NCBI GenBank assembly: GCA_017406955.1
Contig: JAFQXM010000012.1
Coordinates: forward strand, 1-64,000
DNA from: Bacilli bacterium
Lineage (GTDB): Bacteria > Bacillota_I > Bacilli_A > RF39 > UBA660
DNA: 64,000 nucleotides
Reading direction: 5' to 3'
Below, one piece after another: positions 29,106-36,686 of this stretch. The notes beneath the pieces were generated by a model, which saw only the letters and a program-made list of their open reading frames with translations, was not told where the DNA came from and did no database searches. The translations under genes and the position numbers were made by a program. Position 1 is the first letter of the stretch, and every line of letters begins with the position of its first letter.

Positions 29106-29678
29106 TCACCTTATTTTATCATATATATCATACCAACTATATACTCTAGTTACGTTATCATTATCAATATCTTTATTATATGGATGATCATAACAAAATA
29201 CTGGTATGATTTTAGATACTTCTTCTATATTTTTTACATTATCTTCTATTAATAAATCAATATTTAATTTTTTTACTACATCAACCTTTTTATAATTAAA
29301 TATAATATCATCATATTTAACATTATTTTTTTCTAACCAATTTTTAGTTTTTTCATGAATAGTCAATTGATTTTCATTTTCAAATTTTGGTAAGTATCTA
29401 GCAGTTATAAAATATATTTCATGACCTTCATCTTTTAATTTATTAATTACTTCTTTGGAATAATCTCTCATAGATACATGATCTAAGTAATCAATTAATC
29501 TATCATCATAAAAATTACTACATTCTTCTTCACTTGCATTAAATACTTCGCAAAAATCACTTCCACCATAATTAATACTATATTTTCTATTATGATCAGA
29601 AAAATATTTAGATCCATGATCTATTATATATTGATATTCATTTGTTAAAACTCCATCTATGTCTATACCTATTCTCAT
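29106..29678 (-). CDS. HAD-superfamily 5'-nucleotidase-like phosphatase (NT5C type)
   Basis: A 190-residue cytoplasmic hydrolase. HAD motif I is GIDIDGVLT with nucleophile Asp6 and acid Asp8; motif II/III follow as FITAR near residues 91-95 and LLIEDNVKNIEEV near 146-158 (conserved Lys in FNYKKVDVVKK before it). This arrangement matches the small 5'(3')-deoxyribonucleotidase/YqfW group. The real substrate is unknown. It is first in a two-gene unit with mnmA. Confidence 0.8.
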   Translation of the reverse strand: MRIGIDIDGVLTNEYQYIIDHGSKYFSDHNRKYSINYGGSDFCEVFNASEEECSNFYDDRLIDYLDHVSMRDYSKEVINKLKDEGHEIYFITARYLPKFENENQLTIHEKTKNWLEKNNVKYDDIIFNYKKVDVVKKLNIDLLIEDNVKNIEEVSKIIPVFCYDHPYNKDIDNDNVTRVYSWYDIYDKIR

Positions 29679-29709
29679 AAAATCAACTCCATAAGTTTTA
29701 AACTCAGTT

Positions 29710-29738
29710 ATTATACAATTATTATATCATGTTTTCAA
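29710..29738 (-). promoter_or_regulatory. Sigma-A promoter for the nucleotidase-mnmA unit
   Basis: TTGAAA (29733-29738), 17 bases, TATAAT (29710-29715). Confidence 0.82.
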
Positions 29739-29741
29739 GTT

Positions 29742-29775
29742 TATAAAAATAGTATTCAAATATTGAATACTATTT
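29742..29775 (-). terminator. Terminator of the 29774-30619 gene
   Basis: Stem AAATAGTATTCAA/TTGAATACTATTT (29747-29775) followed on the minus strand by T-rich sequence. Confidence 0.8.
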
Positions 29776-30619
29776 ATTCTTTTGTTTTCTTATAAACTAA
29801 TACTCCAGATCTTGTATCTTTAAATTGATCTATTTTATAATTTGGTCTTTTGAATGTATCTCTTACTACTGAATTAATACCATTTAAATATGTTAAAGCT
29901 ATACCATCTTCTGTTAGTTTTAAATCTTTCATTAATTCCTTATAGTCGTTAAGATTATGACTATTCTCATATAAATATTTAATTATATTAGAAAGATATA
30001 CTAAATCATATTTTGTTTTAAAAGCCTTAGCTATTTCTAATATATCACCTTCATAAATATTTATATCTACATCAGTAATTAATCCTTTTAATTTTTTATA
30101 ATAATCTTTTCTTAAATATTTATTTTGACTTTTTACATATGGAGGTGAAATAACCTCATTAGAAAACAATGAAGAGTTTGATATTTCATTCCAATCATAG
30201 AAATTAAATAGACCATCCCAAAATTCTTTATCTCTATCATCTAAATTCTTTCTAAGTTCATCATAAATATTATCATATACATTTCCTTTTTTATTTCCTT
30301 CATAGAAAAAATTTACATATTCATCCCTATCTAGTAAAGATACTCCTGCTAATTTTAAACCTAATAAATATTTAGGAAATCTACTAATATCATAAACATC
30401 TAATTCTTTAGTACCTCCAAGTATCATATTAAGTATCTGATCAGAAGATCCTATTACACTTAAAACTTTTTCTCTGTTTTCTAAATATTTTTGATAATTT
30501 TTTATTAGTTCGTTAGATTTCATATAAATAAATGAATCTTTATGAAACATCTTGTCATTATGATTATAATATGGGTCAGACATTATTTTTTGCGCGATTA
30601 ATAAATCATTCTTTGACAT
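29774..30619 (-). CDS. DUF3419/BtaA-like SAM-dependent methyltransferase-like protein
   Basis: A 281-residue cytoplasmic protein. The stretch VLSVIGSSDQILNMILGGTKELDVYDISRFPKYLLGLKLAG resembles motif I and strand 2 of DUF3419-type methyltransferases (GxxDNxLxLLxxxxxxhxxVDhNPxQ...LKhAA), and YDLVYLSNIIKYL a motif IV. Family members use AdoMet for lipid or other modifications; nothing here fixes the substrate. It sits alone between the SpoVD-like gene and the nucleotidase gene, with an AGGGGG site before its ATG. The assignment rests on pattern, not on identified catalytic residues. Confidence 0.55.
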   Translation of the reverse strand: MSKNDLLIAQKIMSDPYYNHNDKMFHKDSFIYMKSNELIKNYQKYLENREKVLSVIGSSDQILNMILGGTKELDVYDISRFPKYLLGLKLAGVSLLDRDEYVNFFYEGNKKGNVYDNIYDELRKNLDDRDKEFWDGLFNFYDWNEISNSSLFSNEVISPPYVKSQNKYLRKDYYKKLKGLITDVDINIYEGDILEIAKAFKTKYDLVYLSNIIKYLYENSHNLNDYKELMKDLKLTEDGIALTYLNGINSVVRDTFKRPNYKIDQFKDTRSGVLVYKKTKE

Positions 30620-30664
30620 ATATACTCCCCCTTGATGGCTTTATATTATACCATTAAAGAGTTA

Positions 30665-32569
30665 TTATTTCAACATTAATCTTATAGTACCCTCTTCTTC
30701 TAATTTTTCACCCGGATTTGGTGATTGAGATACTATAGTTTTACCACTACCTGAATATTCTATATGAAAATGTTTAGTCTTTTTCTTAATAGACTTTACA
30801 TCTTTACCTATTAAATTAGGTACTTTATAAGTAGGTTTATCAGTCCATTCTAAGTCTTTAGTTAACTCTCCTTTTTGTTTTTTAATATGTAGTGCTTCTA
30901 TGATATCTAGAAGTATTCTACGAGCTATAGGAGTAGTTGTATAACTAGAAAGTAAAGCTGTATCTTTAGGATTATCAATTGCTAAATATAGGACTGCTTT
31001 TGGATTATTAGAAGGTACTACTGCCATAAAAGACATAATATAATTAGCATCTAAATATTTACCATCTTTAACTTTTTGAGCTGTACCTGTTTTACCTCCT
31101 ACTCTATAACCTTCAATATAGGCACTTTTTCCTCCACCTTTTGCAACAACACTTTCAAGTCCATATCTCATAATAGAAGATGTTCTTTTACTAATTACTT
31201 TTCTAATATTCTTAGTTTTATATTCTTTAATTACACTATTAGCCTCTTTTTCAGAAATACTTTTTACTATATAAGGTCTATTTAAATAACCTCCATTAAC
31301 TACTGCAGAAACAGCAGAAACTTGTTGTATAGGAGTAACACTAACTCCTTGACCAAAAGCACTAGTAGCTAACTCTACATTACCTACCTGATTTAATTTA
31401 AATATAATTCCTTGTCCTTCGCCGTTTAAATCAATTCCTGTTTTATCTCCAAAACCAAATTTATCAATATATGAAAACAATCTTTCTTTACCAAGTAATT
31501 GTCCCATCTTAACAAATCCTGGATTACAAGAATTTTGTAATACTTGTAGAAAAGTTTGTTCTCCATGACCTCCAGCTTTCCAACATTTTAAAACTGATCC
31601 ATCTACATTAACACTACCACTATCATAAAACTTATCTTTTTCTAAATCTACTACATTTTCTTCTACAGCAGCAGATGTTGTAATTACTTTAAAAGTAGAT
31701 CCAGGTTCATATGATGCCCATATAGGTAGATTTCTACTTAATATTTTTTTAGAAAATTTCTGATAGTTATTAGGATCATAGTCAGGACGTGAACCCATTC
31801 CTAGAATTTCTCCAGTATTTGGATCCATTACAATAGCAAGTGCCATTTCTGGTTTAAACATATCTACTATATTATTTAATTCTCTTTCAATACTTTTTTG
31901 AATATTAATATCAATTGTTAAATTTATATTTAAACCATCTTGTGGTTCTACATAAACATCACTTAAATTTAGTTGATTTCCTTTCGCATCAGAAAAGTAT
32001 TTAATAGCTCCACTCTTACCAGTTAAATACTTATTATATTCTAACTCTAATCCAGATAATCCTTGATTATCTATACCTACATAACCTAATGTATGTGACA
32101 ATATATTTTTATTTGGATAATTTCTTTTAGCTTCTTTTACTAAGTATACTCCATCATAATCTAAATTAGATATTTTATCAGCTACTTCAAAAGATAATCT
32201 TCTTCCTTCAGGATGAACTCTTTCTATAGAAGTTTTTTTATAAACATGTTTTTTCATTTCATTATAATTAACATTTAATATATTAGCTAAATCTTTAGTA
32301 ACTTTCTTTTTATTTTTGATTTGATTAGGTATTAATACTAGTGAAGTAGTAGTTAGATTATCGGCAAGTACTTCTCCATTTCTATCTAAAATTTTTCCTC
32401 TATTAGCTTCTATAGGTAGATTTCTACTCCATAAATCAGATGCATATTTATTTAGTTTTTTATAATCAACCATTTGTATATAAAATACTCTAAGTATTAT
32501 AAAAATAAATAACAATAACATAATTAAAAATACTACTCTTATTCTTTCATCAATTTTTTTGAAAAACAT
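30665..32569 (-). CDS. spoVD: Class B penicillin-binding protein with one PASTA domain (SpoVD-like)
   Basis: Peptidoglycan transpeptidase, 634 residues. Order: short cytoplasmic part, one membrane helix (about residues 12-32), a dimerisation domain with NRGKILDRNGEVLADN, and the transpeptidase domain with the active Ser in EPGSTFKVIT near 290, SCN near 346, and GKTGTAQK near 496. One C-terminal PASTA repeat covers about 583-634 (YKVPNLIGKDVKSIKK). A length near 640 and a single PASTA repeat match SpoVD, the sporulation PBP, and differ from the 715-residue two-PASTA PBP at 47066-49213. SpoVD works with SpoVE, whose candidate lies at 25773. No clear promoter is seen in the 60 bases upstream. 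Confidence 0.85.
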   Translation of the reverse strand: MFFKKIDERIRVVFLIMLLLFIFIILRVFYIQMVDYKKLNKYASDLWSRNLPIEANRGKILDRNGEVLADNLTTTSLVLIPNQIKNKKKVTKDLANILNVNYNEMKKHVYKKTSIERVHPEGRRLSFEVADKISNLDYDGVYLVKEAKRNYPNKNILSHTLGYVGIDNQGLSGLELEYNKYLTGKSGAIKYFSDAKGNQLNLSDVYVEPQDGLNINLTIDINIQKSIERELNNIVDMFKPEMALAIVMDPNTGEILGMGSRPDYDPNNYQKFSKKILSRNLPIWASYEPGSTFKVITTSAAVEENVVDLEKDKFYDSGSVNVDGSVLKCWKAGGHGEQTFLQVLQNSCNPGFVKMGQLLGKERLFSYIDKFGFGDKTGIDLNGEGQGIIFKLNQVGNVELATSAFGQGVSVTPIQQVSAVSAVVNGGYLNRPYIVKSISEKEANSVIKEYKTKNIRKVISKRTSSIMRYGLESVVAKGGGKSAYIEGYRVGGKTGTAQKVKDGKYLDANYIMSFMAVVPSNNPKAVLYLAIDNPKDTALLSSYTTTPIARRILLDIIEALHIKKQKGELTKDLEWTDKPTYKVPNLIGKDVKSIKKKTKHFHIEYSGSGKTIVSQSPNPGEKLEEEGTIRLMLK

Positions 32570-32600
32570 ATTTCACCTCTACAATTTAATATGTTTTTTT

Positions 32601-32631
32601 ATATAAAAAAAGAACAAATATATGTATTTGT
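32601..32631 (-). terminator. Minus-strand terminator between the TA modules and the SpoVD-like gene
   Basis: Stem CAAATA/TATTTG (about 32615-32630) followed by TTCTTTTTTT on the minus strand. It would stop leftward antisense transcription from entering the PBP gene. Confidence 0.65.
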
Positions 32632-32635
32632 TTGA

Positions 32636-32664
32636 TTGTTTTGTGTGTTAATTAGTAGTATACT
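32636..32664 (+). promoter_or_regulatory. Promoter of toxin-like mRNA 1
   Basis: TTGTTT (32636-32641), 17 bases, TATACT (32659-32664). The same elements recur in module 2. Confidence 0.75.
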
Positions 32665-32731
32665 CATATTAGGAACATTTAATTGTTGGGTGTCTACCTC
32701 TTATCTTCTAGAAGAAAGGAGGTTTGATAAG

Positions 32732-32824
32732 GTGAACAAACGAGTTTACTATATTAAACTTTGTAGGTACATCTGTATCATTTTATCACTTCTTACCATA
32801 TTGGTATTGGTTATAAAAAAATGA
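32732..32824 (+). CDS. Small hydrophobic peptide, putative type I toxin 1
   Basis: A 30-residue peptide starting at GTG, nine bases after a perfect AAGGAGG. It begins with a basic part (NKRVYYIKLCR), followed by a single membrane segment (ICIILSLLTILVLVI) and KK at the C terminus. Size and layout resemble Fst/TxpA/BsrG-type toxins that depolarise or damage the membrane, but there is no clear sequence match. An ACCTC segment at 32696-32700 can pair with GAGGT (32719-32723) and hide the ribosome binding site, a usual control in these systems. A longer TTG-initiated frame from 32636 starts within the promoter and is not credible. Confidence 0.7.
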   Translation: MNKRVYYIKLCRYICIILSLLTILVLVIKK

Positions 32825-32920
32825 CACTTAAGCATAGCTTAAATGTCTAACCCTTAATTGAGGTAGGCATTCAATAAAACTGAATGTTCCTCTTTTTTAT
32901 TATATGCAAGTTTCCTTGAC
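32814..32920 (-). ncRNA. Antisense RNA, putative type I antitoxin 1
   Basis: A minus-strand promoter TTGACA (32950-32955), 17 bases, TACTAT (32927-32932) should start an RNA near 32920. A hairpin with stem GACA...TTAAGC/GCTTAA...TGTC (32823-32847), followed by ATTTTTTT (32814-32822), should end it. The roughly 105-base RNA is fully complementary to the 3' untranslated part and the last codon of the toxin-1 mRNA. This is the convergent arrangement of known type I systems. Confidence 0.75.
32868..32898 (+). terminator. Terminator of toxin-like mRNA 1
   Basis: Stem CATTCA/TGAATG followed by TTCCTCTTTTTT on the plus strand. Confidence 0.7.
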
Positions 32921-32926
32921 AAATAC

Positions 32927-32955
32927 ATAGTACCATAAATGCCCCATTTTGTCAA
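32927..32955 (-). promoter_or_regulatory. Promoter of antisense RNA 1
   Basis: TTGACA-N17-TACTAT on the minus strand, stronger than the opposing toxin promoter, as usual for antitoxin RNAs. Confidence 0.8.
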
Positions 32956-32975
32956 AATAAACACTCTATATCAGG

Positions 32976-33004
32976 TTGTTTTATATGTTAATTAGTAGTA
33001 TACT
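32976..33004 (+). promoter_or_regulatory. Promoter of toxin-like mRNA 2
   Basis: TTGTTT (32976-32981), 17 bases, TATACT (32999-33004), the same as module 1. Confidence 0.75.
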
Positions 33005-33068
33005 CATATTAGGAATACTTAATAGTTGGGTGCTACCTCTACTCTTTTAAAGAATGGAGGTGATGCAT

Positions 33069-33152
33069 ATGAGTAAAAAAGATTTTCTAATCTCACTTTT
33101 ACTTATTATAATCCTTTTACTTGTAGCATTACTTTTTGTAATACTAAAATAA
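33069..33152 (+). CDS. Small hydrophobic peptide, putative type I toxin 2
   Basis: A 27-residue peptide: ATG at 33069, eight bases after GGAGG. A nearer ATG at 33063 is too close to that site. The peptide is MSKKD followed by about 20 nearly uninterrupted Leu, Ile, Val, Phe and Ala residues, and ends in a single Lys. It is a bare transmembrane helix with a short charged head. ACCTC (33035-33039) can pair with GAGGT (33057-33061), as in module 1, so the start region is probably masked in the full-length mRNA. No homologue is recognised; the assignment as toxin comes from architecture. Confidence 0.7.
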   Translation: MSKKDFLISLLLIIILLLVALLFVILK

Positions 33153-33256
33153 AAAGATGCACCTAACTAAAGCTAGTTAGGTGAATCCAAACATTTGGTA
33201 ACACTCAAGTGCTAAAATTAAGTGTTCCTTTTTTATTGTATGCAAGTTTCCTTGAC
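33150..33256 (-). ncRNA. Antisense RNA, putative type I antitoxin 2
   Basis: Minus-strand promoter TTGACA (33286-33291), 17 bases, TATTAT (33263-33268); expected start near 33256. It ends at a 10-bp hairpin, CACCTAACTA/TAGTTAGGTG (33160-33183), followed by CATCTTTTTA on the minus strand. The length of about 105 bases equals antisense RNA 1. It covers the stop codon and 3' region of toxin mRNA 2. Confidence 0.75.
33200..33235 (+). terminator. Terminator of toxin-like mRNA 2
   Basis: Stem AACACT/AGTGTT (33200-33226) followed by CCTTTTTT on the plus strand. Confidence 0.7.
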
Positions 33257-33262
33257 AAATAC

Positions 33263-33291
33263 ATAATACCATAAATACCCTATTTTGTCAA
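33263..33291 (-). promoter_or_regulatory. Promoter of antisense RNA 2
   Basis: TTGACA-N17-TATTAT on the minus strand. Confidence 0.8.
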
Positions 33292-33331
33292 AATAGATAA
33301 GTTATTACATATACTTATATAGAGGTGATTT

Positions 33332-34006
33332 ATGAATTACACTGTTAAAGCTGGTGATACAATTTATGGTATTAGTAAACAATTTGGAGTATCCGCAATG
33401 GATATATATAATCTAAATAATTTAACTACTTCTAATATAAAAGTTGGACAAGTATTAAAAATACCTACTAATAGTGGTACTAATCCATCTAATATGTTTA
33501 ATTATACTGTTAAAAAAGGTGATAGTTTATATAGTATTGCTAGGATATATAATACTACAGTTGATGAAATAATAAAATTAAATAATTTAAAAAATACTAA
33601 TTTATCTATTGGTCAAGTATTAAGAATACCTGAGACTAATGAATCTGTTACCACTATGCCCCCTTCTTTTACTAGTTATACAGTAAAACGTGGCGATACT
33701 TTATATAGTATTGCTAAAAACTATGGGATAAGTGTAGATACTATTATTCAGGATAATGCATTAAACTCTAATACTTTATCGATTGGACAAGTATTAAAAA
33801 TAAGAACAGGATCTGGTACTGGTAGTGAGATAGTTGAAGAATGTTTTGGAGATAGTTATGTAGATAATTCTACTACTTATACTGTTAAAAAAGGAGATAA
33901 CTTGTATTCTATTGCTAAAAAATATAATACTAGTGTATCTAGTATAATTAATAAAAATAATTTAAAAAGTACTAATTTGTCTATTGGACAAGTTTTAAAA
34001 ATATAA
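33332..34006 (+). CDS. Four-LysM-domain peptidoglycan-binding protein
   Basis: The 224-residue protein consists almost only of four LysM domains (about residues 1-45, 54-98, 112-156 and 180-224), each with YTVKxGDxxYxIxxxYxxxxxxIxxxNxLxxxxLxxGQVLxIP. They are joined by short Thr/Ser/Gly linkers. There is no signal peptide, so it is probably not secreted by Sec. Spore-coat and spore-cortex LysM proteins made in the mother cell also lack one. It leads a three-gene plus-strand operon with a carboxypeptidase-regulatory-like protein and a SpoIID-like protein. A CATATACT box (33308-33315) could be a SigE-type -10, with a poor -35. Confidence 0.9.
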   Translation: MNYTVKAGDTIYGISKQFGVSAMDIYNLNNLTTSNIKVGQVLKIPTNSGTNPSNMFNYTVKKGDSLYSIARIYNTTVDEIIKLNNLKNTNLSIGQVLRIPETNESVTTMPPSFTSYTVKRGDTLYSIAKNYGISVDTIIQDNALNSNTLSIGQVLKIRTGSGTGSEIVEECFGDSYVDNSTTYTVKKGDNLYSIAKKYNTSVSSIINKNNLKSTNLSIGQVLKI

Positions 34007-34017
34007 GGAGGAATTTT

Positions 34018-34416
34018 ATGAATGATGTTAATGTAGATGATGAAATTTTAAAAAATGATCCTAGTTATCAAGAGTTTTTAAATAATAATCCTGGATTTGG
34101 TTATTTAAAAATTAGAGCTTCTTCTATTAATGAAGCTATTCCTGTTAGTGGGATTAATATAAAGGTTAGTAAAGTTATTGGTAGTAATAATGTGGTTTTT
34201 TTTGAAGGAGCTACTGATGAATCTGGAATGATTAATGATATAGTACTTCCTGCTCCTAAAGCAATTACTAGTGACGAAGAAGTACCTAACTTTACAGAAT
34301 ATAAATTAGAAGCTAAAGGTGATAATGTTGATGAGGAATATACTATATCTATTTGTTGTTCTATAACAATTATTCAATATATTAATGTTAAACCCAATAT
34401 TGGAGATGTTTCTTAA
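34018..34416 (+). CDS. Carboxypeptidase-regulatory-like beta-sandwich protein
   Basis: A 132-residue protein with GYLKIRASSINEAIPVSGINIKVSKV...FFEGATDESGMINDIVLPAPK, which fits the prealbumin/carboxypeptidase-regulatory-like fold (GxLxVxVxxxxxxxPVxGAxVxV...TDxxGxxxxLxLPxP). In many clostridial genomes a gene of this pattern stands just before a gene like the next one. The C terminus (EYTISICCSITIIQYINVKPN) keeps the expected beta strands but is Cys- and Ile-rich. It overlaps the next gene by one base, so translation is coupled. Likely a structural module of a spore or cell-wall assembly; function inferred. Confidence 0.7.
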   Translation: MNDVNVDDEILKNDPSYQEFLNNNPGFGYLKIRASSINEAIPVSGINIKVSKVIGSNNVVFFEGATDESGMINDIVLPAPKAITSDEEVPNFTEYKLEAKGDNVDEEYTISICCSITIIQYINVKPNIGDVS

Positions 34417-35759
34417 TGGCTATAAGATACCCTATTATACCTAATGAAATAACTATTCATCTAGGTAAACCTGATGAAGCAGCTTCTAATATAACCGTTC
34501 CATTTGTAGATTATATTGCTAATGTTGCATCTAGTGAATTATATCCTACTTGGCCAACAGATTCTTTAAAAGCTAATATATTAACTATTATATCTTTTGC
34601 TATGAATAGAATTTATAATGAATGGTATCATACTAAAGGTTATAGTTTTGATATAACGTCTAGCCCTATATATGATCAAACTTATATACCTAATAGAAGT
34701 ATTTATGAGAATATTAATAATATAGTTTCTGATATATTTAATAATTATGTAGTTAAAGGTGATCAAGTACAACCATACTTCACAAGATATTGTGATGGAA
34801 GACAAACTACTTGTAATGGACTTTCTCAATGGGGTACTGTTACTCTTGCTAATCAAGGTAAAAATCCATTACAAATACTTAAATATTATTATGGAAATGA
34901 TGTAAATATAAAATATAATGCTCCTGTAGGAGATGCCATAGTTAGTTATCCTGGTTATGAAGTTGGTTTAGGTGATGTTGGTAATCCTGTTAGAGCTATT
35001 CAAAGGGACTTAAAAAGAATTAAATTAAACTATCCTGCTATACCTGAAATAACTGGTGAAGAAGGGGCTTACGATGCATCTACTGAAGCTGCAGTTAGAA
35101 AGTTTCAAGAAATCTTTTCTCTGCCTGTAACTGGTATAGTAGATAAAGCTACATGGTATAGAATTAAATATATTTATAATAGTGTTAAAAAACTATCTGA
35201 TATATATTCAGAAGGATTATCTCCTGAAGAAGCAGACTTTTCTTTTAAAGATGTCGTTAAGTATGGAGATACTGGTATAGAAGTAGAATTTATTCATTAT
35301 TATTTAGGAGCCATTGCATTTTTAGATAATGATATACCTAATTTAAAAACTAATTCAGTTTATAATGATAATACTAGGACAATGGTTACTGCCTTTCAAA
35401 ATAAATATGGACTAACTCCTACTGGAGAAGTTACTTATACTGATTGGAATGCATTAAGAACTACTTATGATAAATTATTAAAAACTATACCTAGTGAGTA
35501 TGCAGAGTTTGCAAATGAACTTTATCCAGGATATTTTTTAAGTAAAGGTATGAGTGGTAATGATATATTAAGATTACAAAGATTTTTACTTACAATATGT
35601 AGATATGATAAATCAATACCTGGTATACGCGTTAATGGAACATTTGATGATTTAACAGAACAATCTATTAGAAAAATACAAAATGATTATGATATTATAG
35701 AAACAGGTTTAGTAGGACCCTTATCTTGGGAAAAGATAGTAGAACTTTCTAAAAGATAA
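34416..35759 (+). CDS. SpoIID/LytB-like domain protein with three peptidoglycan-binding repeats
   Basis: A 447-residue protein. The N-terminal 180 residues begin YPIIPNEITIHLGKPDEAASNITVPFVDYIANVASSELYPTWP and continue to FTRYCDGRQTTCNGLSQWG, a SpoIID/LytB (amidase-enhancer) type pattern: VxxVxxSEhxxxWPxxxLKA and the CxGxxxxxxGLSQWG motif. Three PG_binding_1-like repeats follow: about residues 193-250 (VGNPVRAIQRDLKRI), 283-350 (EVEFIHYYLGAI) and 377-445 (DILRLQRFLLTI). No signal peptide is seen. The domain set suggests remodelling of spore or cell-wall peptidoglycan. It ends the LysM operon. Confidence 0.8.
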   Translation: MAIRYPIIPNEITIHLGKPDEAASNITVPFVDYIANVASSELYPTWPTDSLKANILTIISFAMNRIYNEWYHTKGYSFDITSSPIYDQTYIPNRSIYENINNIVSDIFNNYVVKGDQVQPYFTRYCDGRQTTCNGLSQWGTVTLANQGKNPLQILKYYYGNDVNIKYNAPVGDAIVSYPGYEVGLGDVGNPVRAIQRDLKRIKLNYPAIPEITGEEGAYDASTEAAVRKFQEIFSLPVTGIVDKATWYRIKYIYNSVKKLSDIYSEGLSPEEADFSFKDVVKYGDTGIEVEFIHYYLGAIAFLDNDIPNLKTNSVYNDNTRTMVTAFQNKYGLTPTGEVTYTDWNALRTTYDKLLKTIPSEYAEFANELYPGYFLSKGMSGNDILRLQRFLLTICRYDKSIPGIRVNGTFDDLTEQSIRKIQNDYDIIETGLVGPLSWEKIVELSKR

Positions 35760-35760
35760 A

Positions 35761-35793
35761 ATAAAAGAATGATACTTATTATCATTCTTTTAT
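35761..35793. terminator. Bidirectional terminator between the SpoIID-like gene and trxB
   Basis: Stem AAAAGAATGATA/TATCATTCTTTT (35763-35791), A-rich before and T-rich after. It holds the trxB stop codon. Confidence 0.85.
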
Positions 35794-36675
35794 TTCATTA
35801 ATAGCAGTAGTAGCAGCAATACTACCATCACTAACAGCAGTAGTTAATTGTCTTAAAGATTTAACTCTATTATCTCCTGCGACATAAATATTATCTATAT
35901 TAGTATGAACTCCATCACTTGATTTAATATAACCATTACTATCTAAATCAATAACATCTTCAAATACTTTATTATTAGGGTCTTGACCAATAGCTATAAA
36001 TAAACCATTTACTTTAATATTTTTAATATTATTATCTTTATCTTTTATCTCTATACTTTCTAAAGTATCTTCTCCATTAATCTTACTAACATTAGAATTT
36101 AATACTAATTCTATATTATCTTTAGATTTAACTTCTTCTAAATACTTTTCTTCTCCTCTAAAGCTATCTCTTCTATGAATTAAATATACTTTATTTACAA
36201 TATTAGATAAATAAATACTATCTTCTAAAGCAGTATTTCCTCCACCTACTACTGCGACATCTTTATCTTTATAAAAAGCTCCATCACAAGTAGCACAATA
36301 TGATATACCTTTTCCAATAAAATCTAATTCTTTATCCATACCTAATTTTCTATTTTCAGTACCAGTCGCTATTATTATAGCTTTAGATTTATATTTATCT
36401 TTATTAGTTTCTATTTCTTTATCTTTAGTAATTTTAACTACTTTTTCAAATTTTATTTCTCCATTTAAATCTTTTACTTGATTATATAGATTAGTAGCAT
36501 AATCATATCCTGAAATATTTTTAATACCTGGATAATTCTCTATCTTATCAGTATTAACAATTTTTCCTCCATAAGTATTAGACTCTAATACTAAAACTTT
36601 TTTATTAGCACGTAGTGCATATATAGCTGCAGTTAAACCTGCAGGTCCTGCTCCTATAATTATAATATCGTACAT
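35782..36675 (-). CDS. trxB: Thioredoxin-disulfide reductase
   Basis: FAD/NADPH enzyme that reduces thioredoxin, 297 residues. FAD motif IIGAGPAGLTAAIYALRA (residues 5-22), redox pair CATCDGAF near 127-134, NADPH motif VAVVGGGNTALEDSIYLS with HRRDSFR following, and the C-terminal FAD motif NIYVAGDNRVKSLRQLTTAVSDGSIAA. Length and order are as in low-molecular-weight TrxR. It is downstream of the MYG1-family gene (11 bases) under a common promoter. Confidence 0.96.
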   Translation of the reverse strand: MYDIIIIGAGPAGLTAAIYALRANKKVLVLESNTYGGKIVNTDKIENYPGIKNISGYDYATNLYNQVKDLNGEIKFEKVVKITKDKEIETNKDKYKSKAIIIATGTENRKLGMDKELDFIGKGISYCATCDGAFYKDKDVAVVGGGNTALEDSIYLSNIVNKVYLIHRRDSFRGEEKYLEEVKSKDNIELVLNSNVSKINGEDTLESIEIKDKDNNIKNIKVNGLFIAIGQDPNNKVFEDVIDLDSNGYIKSSDGVHTNIDNIYVAGDNRVKSLRQLTTAVSDGSIAATTAINEIKE

Positions 36676-36686
36676 ATAATCCCTCC

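Larger units (their letters stand above)
32637..33294. repeat. Tandem duplication of a ~340-bp module (two diverged copies)
   Basis: The block 32637-32695 is nearly repeated at 32977-33034 (TTAGTAGTATACTCATATTAGGAA-type core). The block 32905-32960 is nearly repeated at 33238-33294 (TGCAAGTTTCCTTGACAAAT-type core). Conserved parts are the promoters and RNA-pairing regions; the peptide-coding parts between them have diverged strongly. This is expected for duplicated type I toxin-antitoxin loci under selection for separate antitoxin pairing. Confidence 0.85.

Noticed and set aside
30665-32569. Calling the 634-residue PBP the vegetative FtsI
   Set aside because: A second PBP with two PASTA domains sits in the mraZ-ftsL cluster. 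The shorter, single-PASTA protein fits SpoVD better, although this is not proven.
32636-32824. 62-codon plus-strand frame as the toxin gene
   Set aside because: It begins at TTG inside the -35 box, without a ribosome binding site. The GTG at 32732 behind AAGGAGG is the supported start.
32637-33294. CRISPR array or insertion-sequence ends
   Set aside because: There are only two copies, with promoters, peptides and terminators inside. No regular short repeats, cas genes, transposase or terminal inverted repeats are present.
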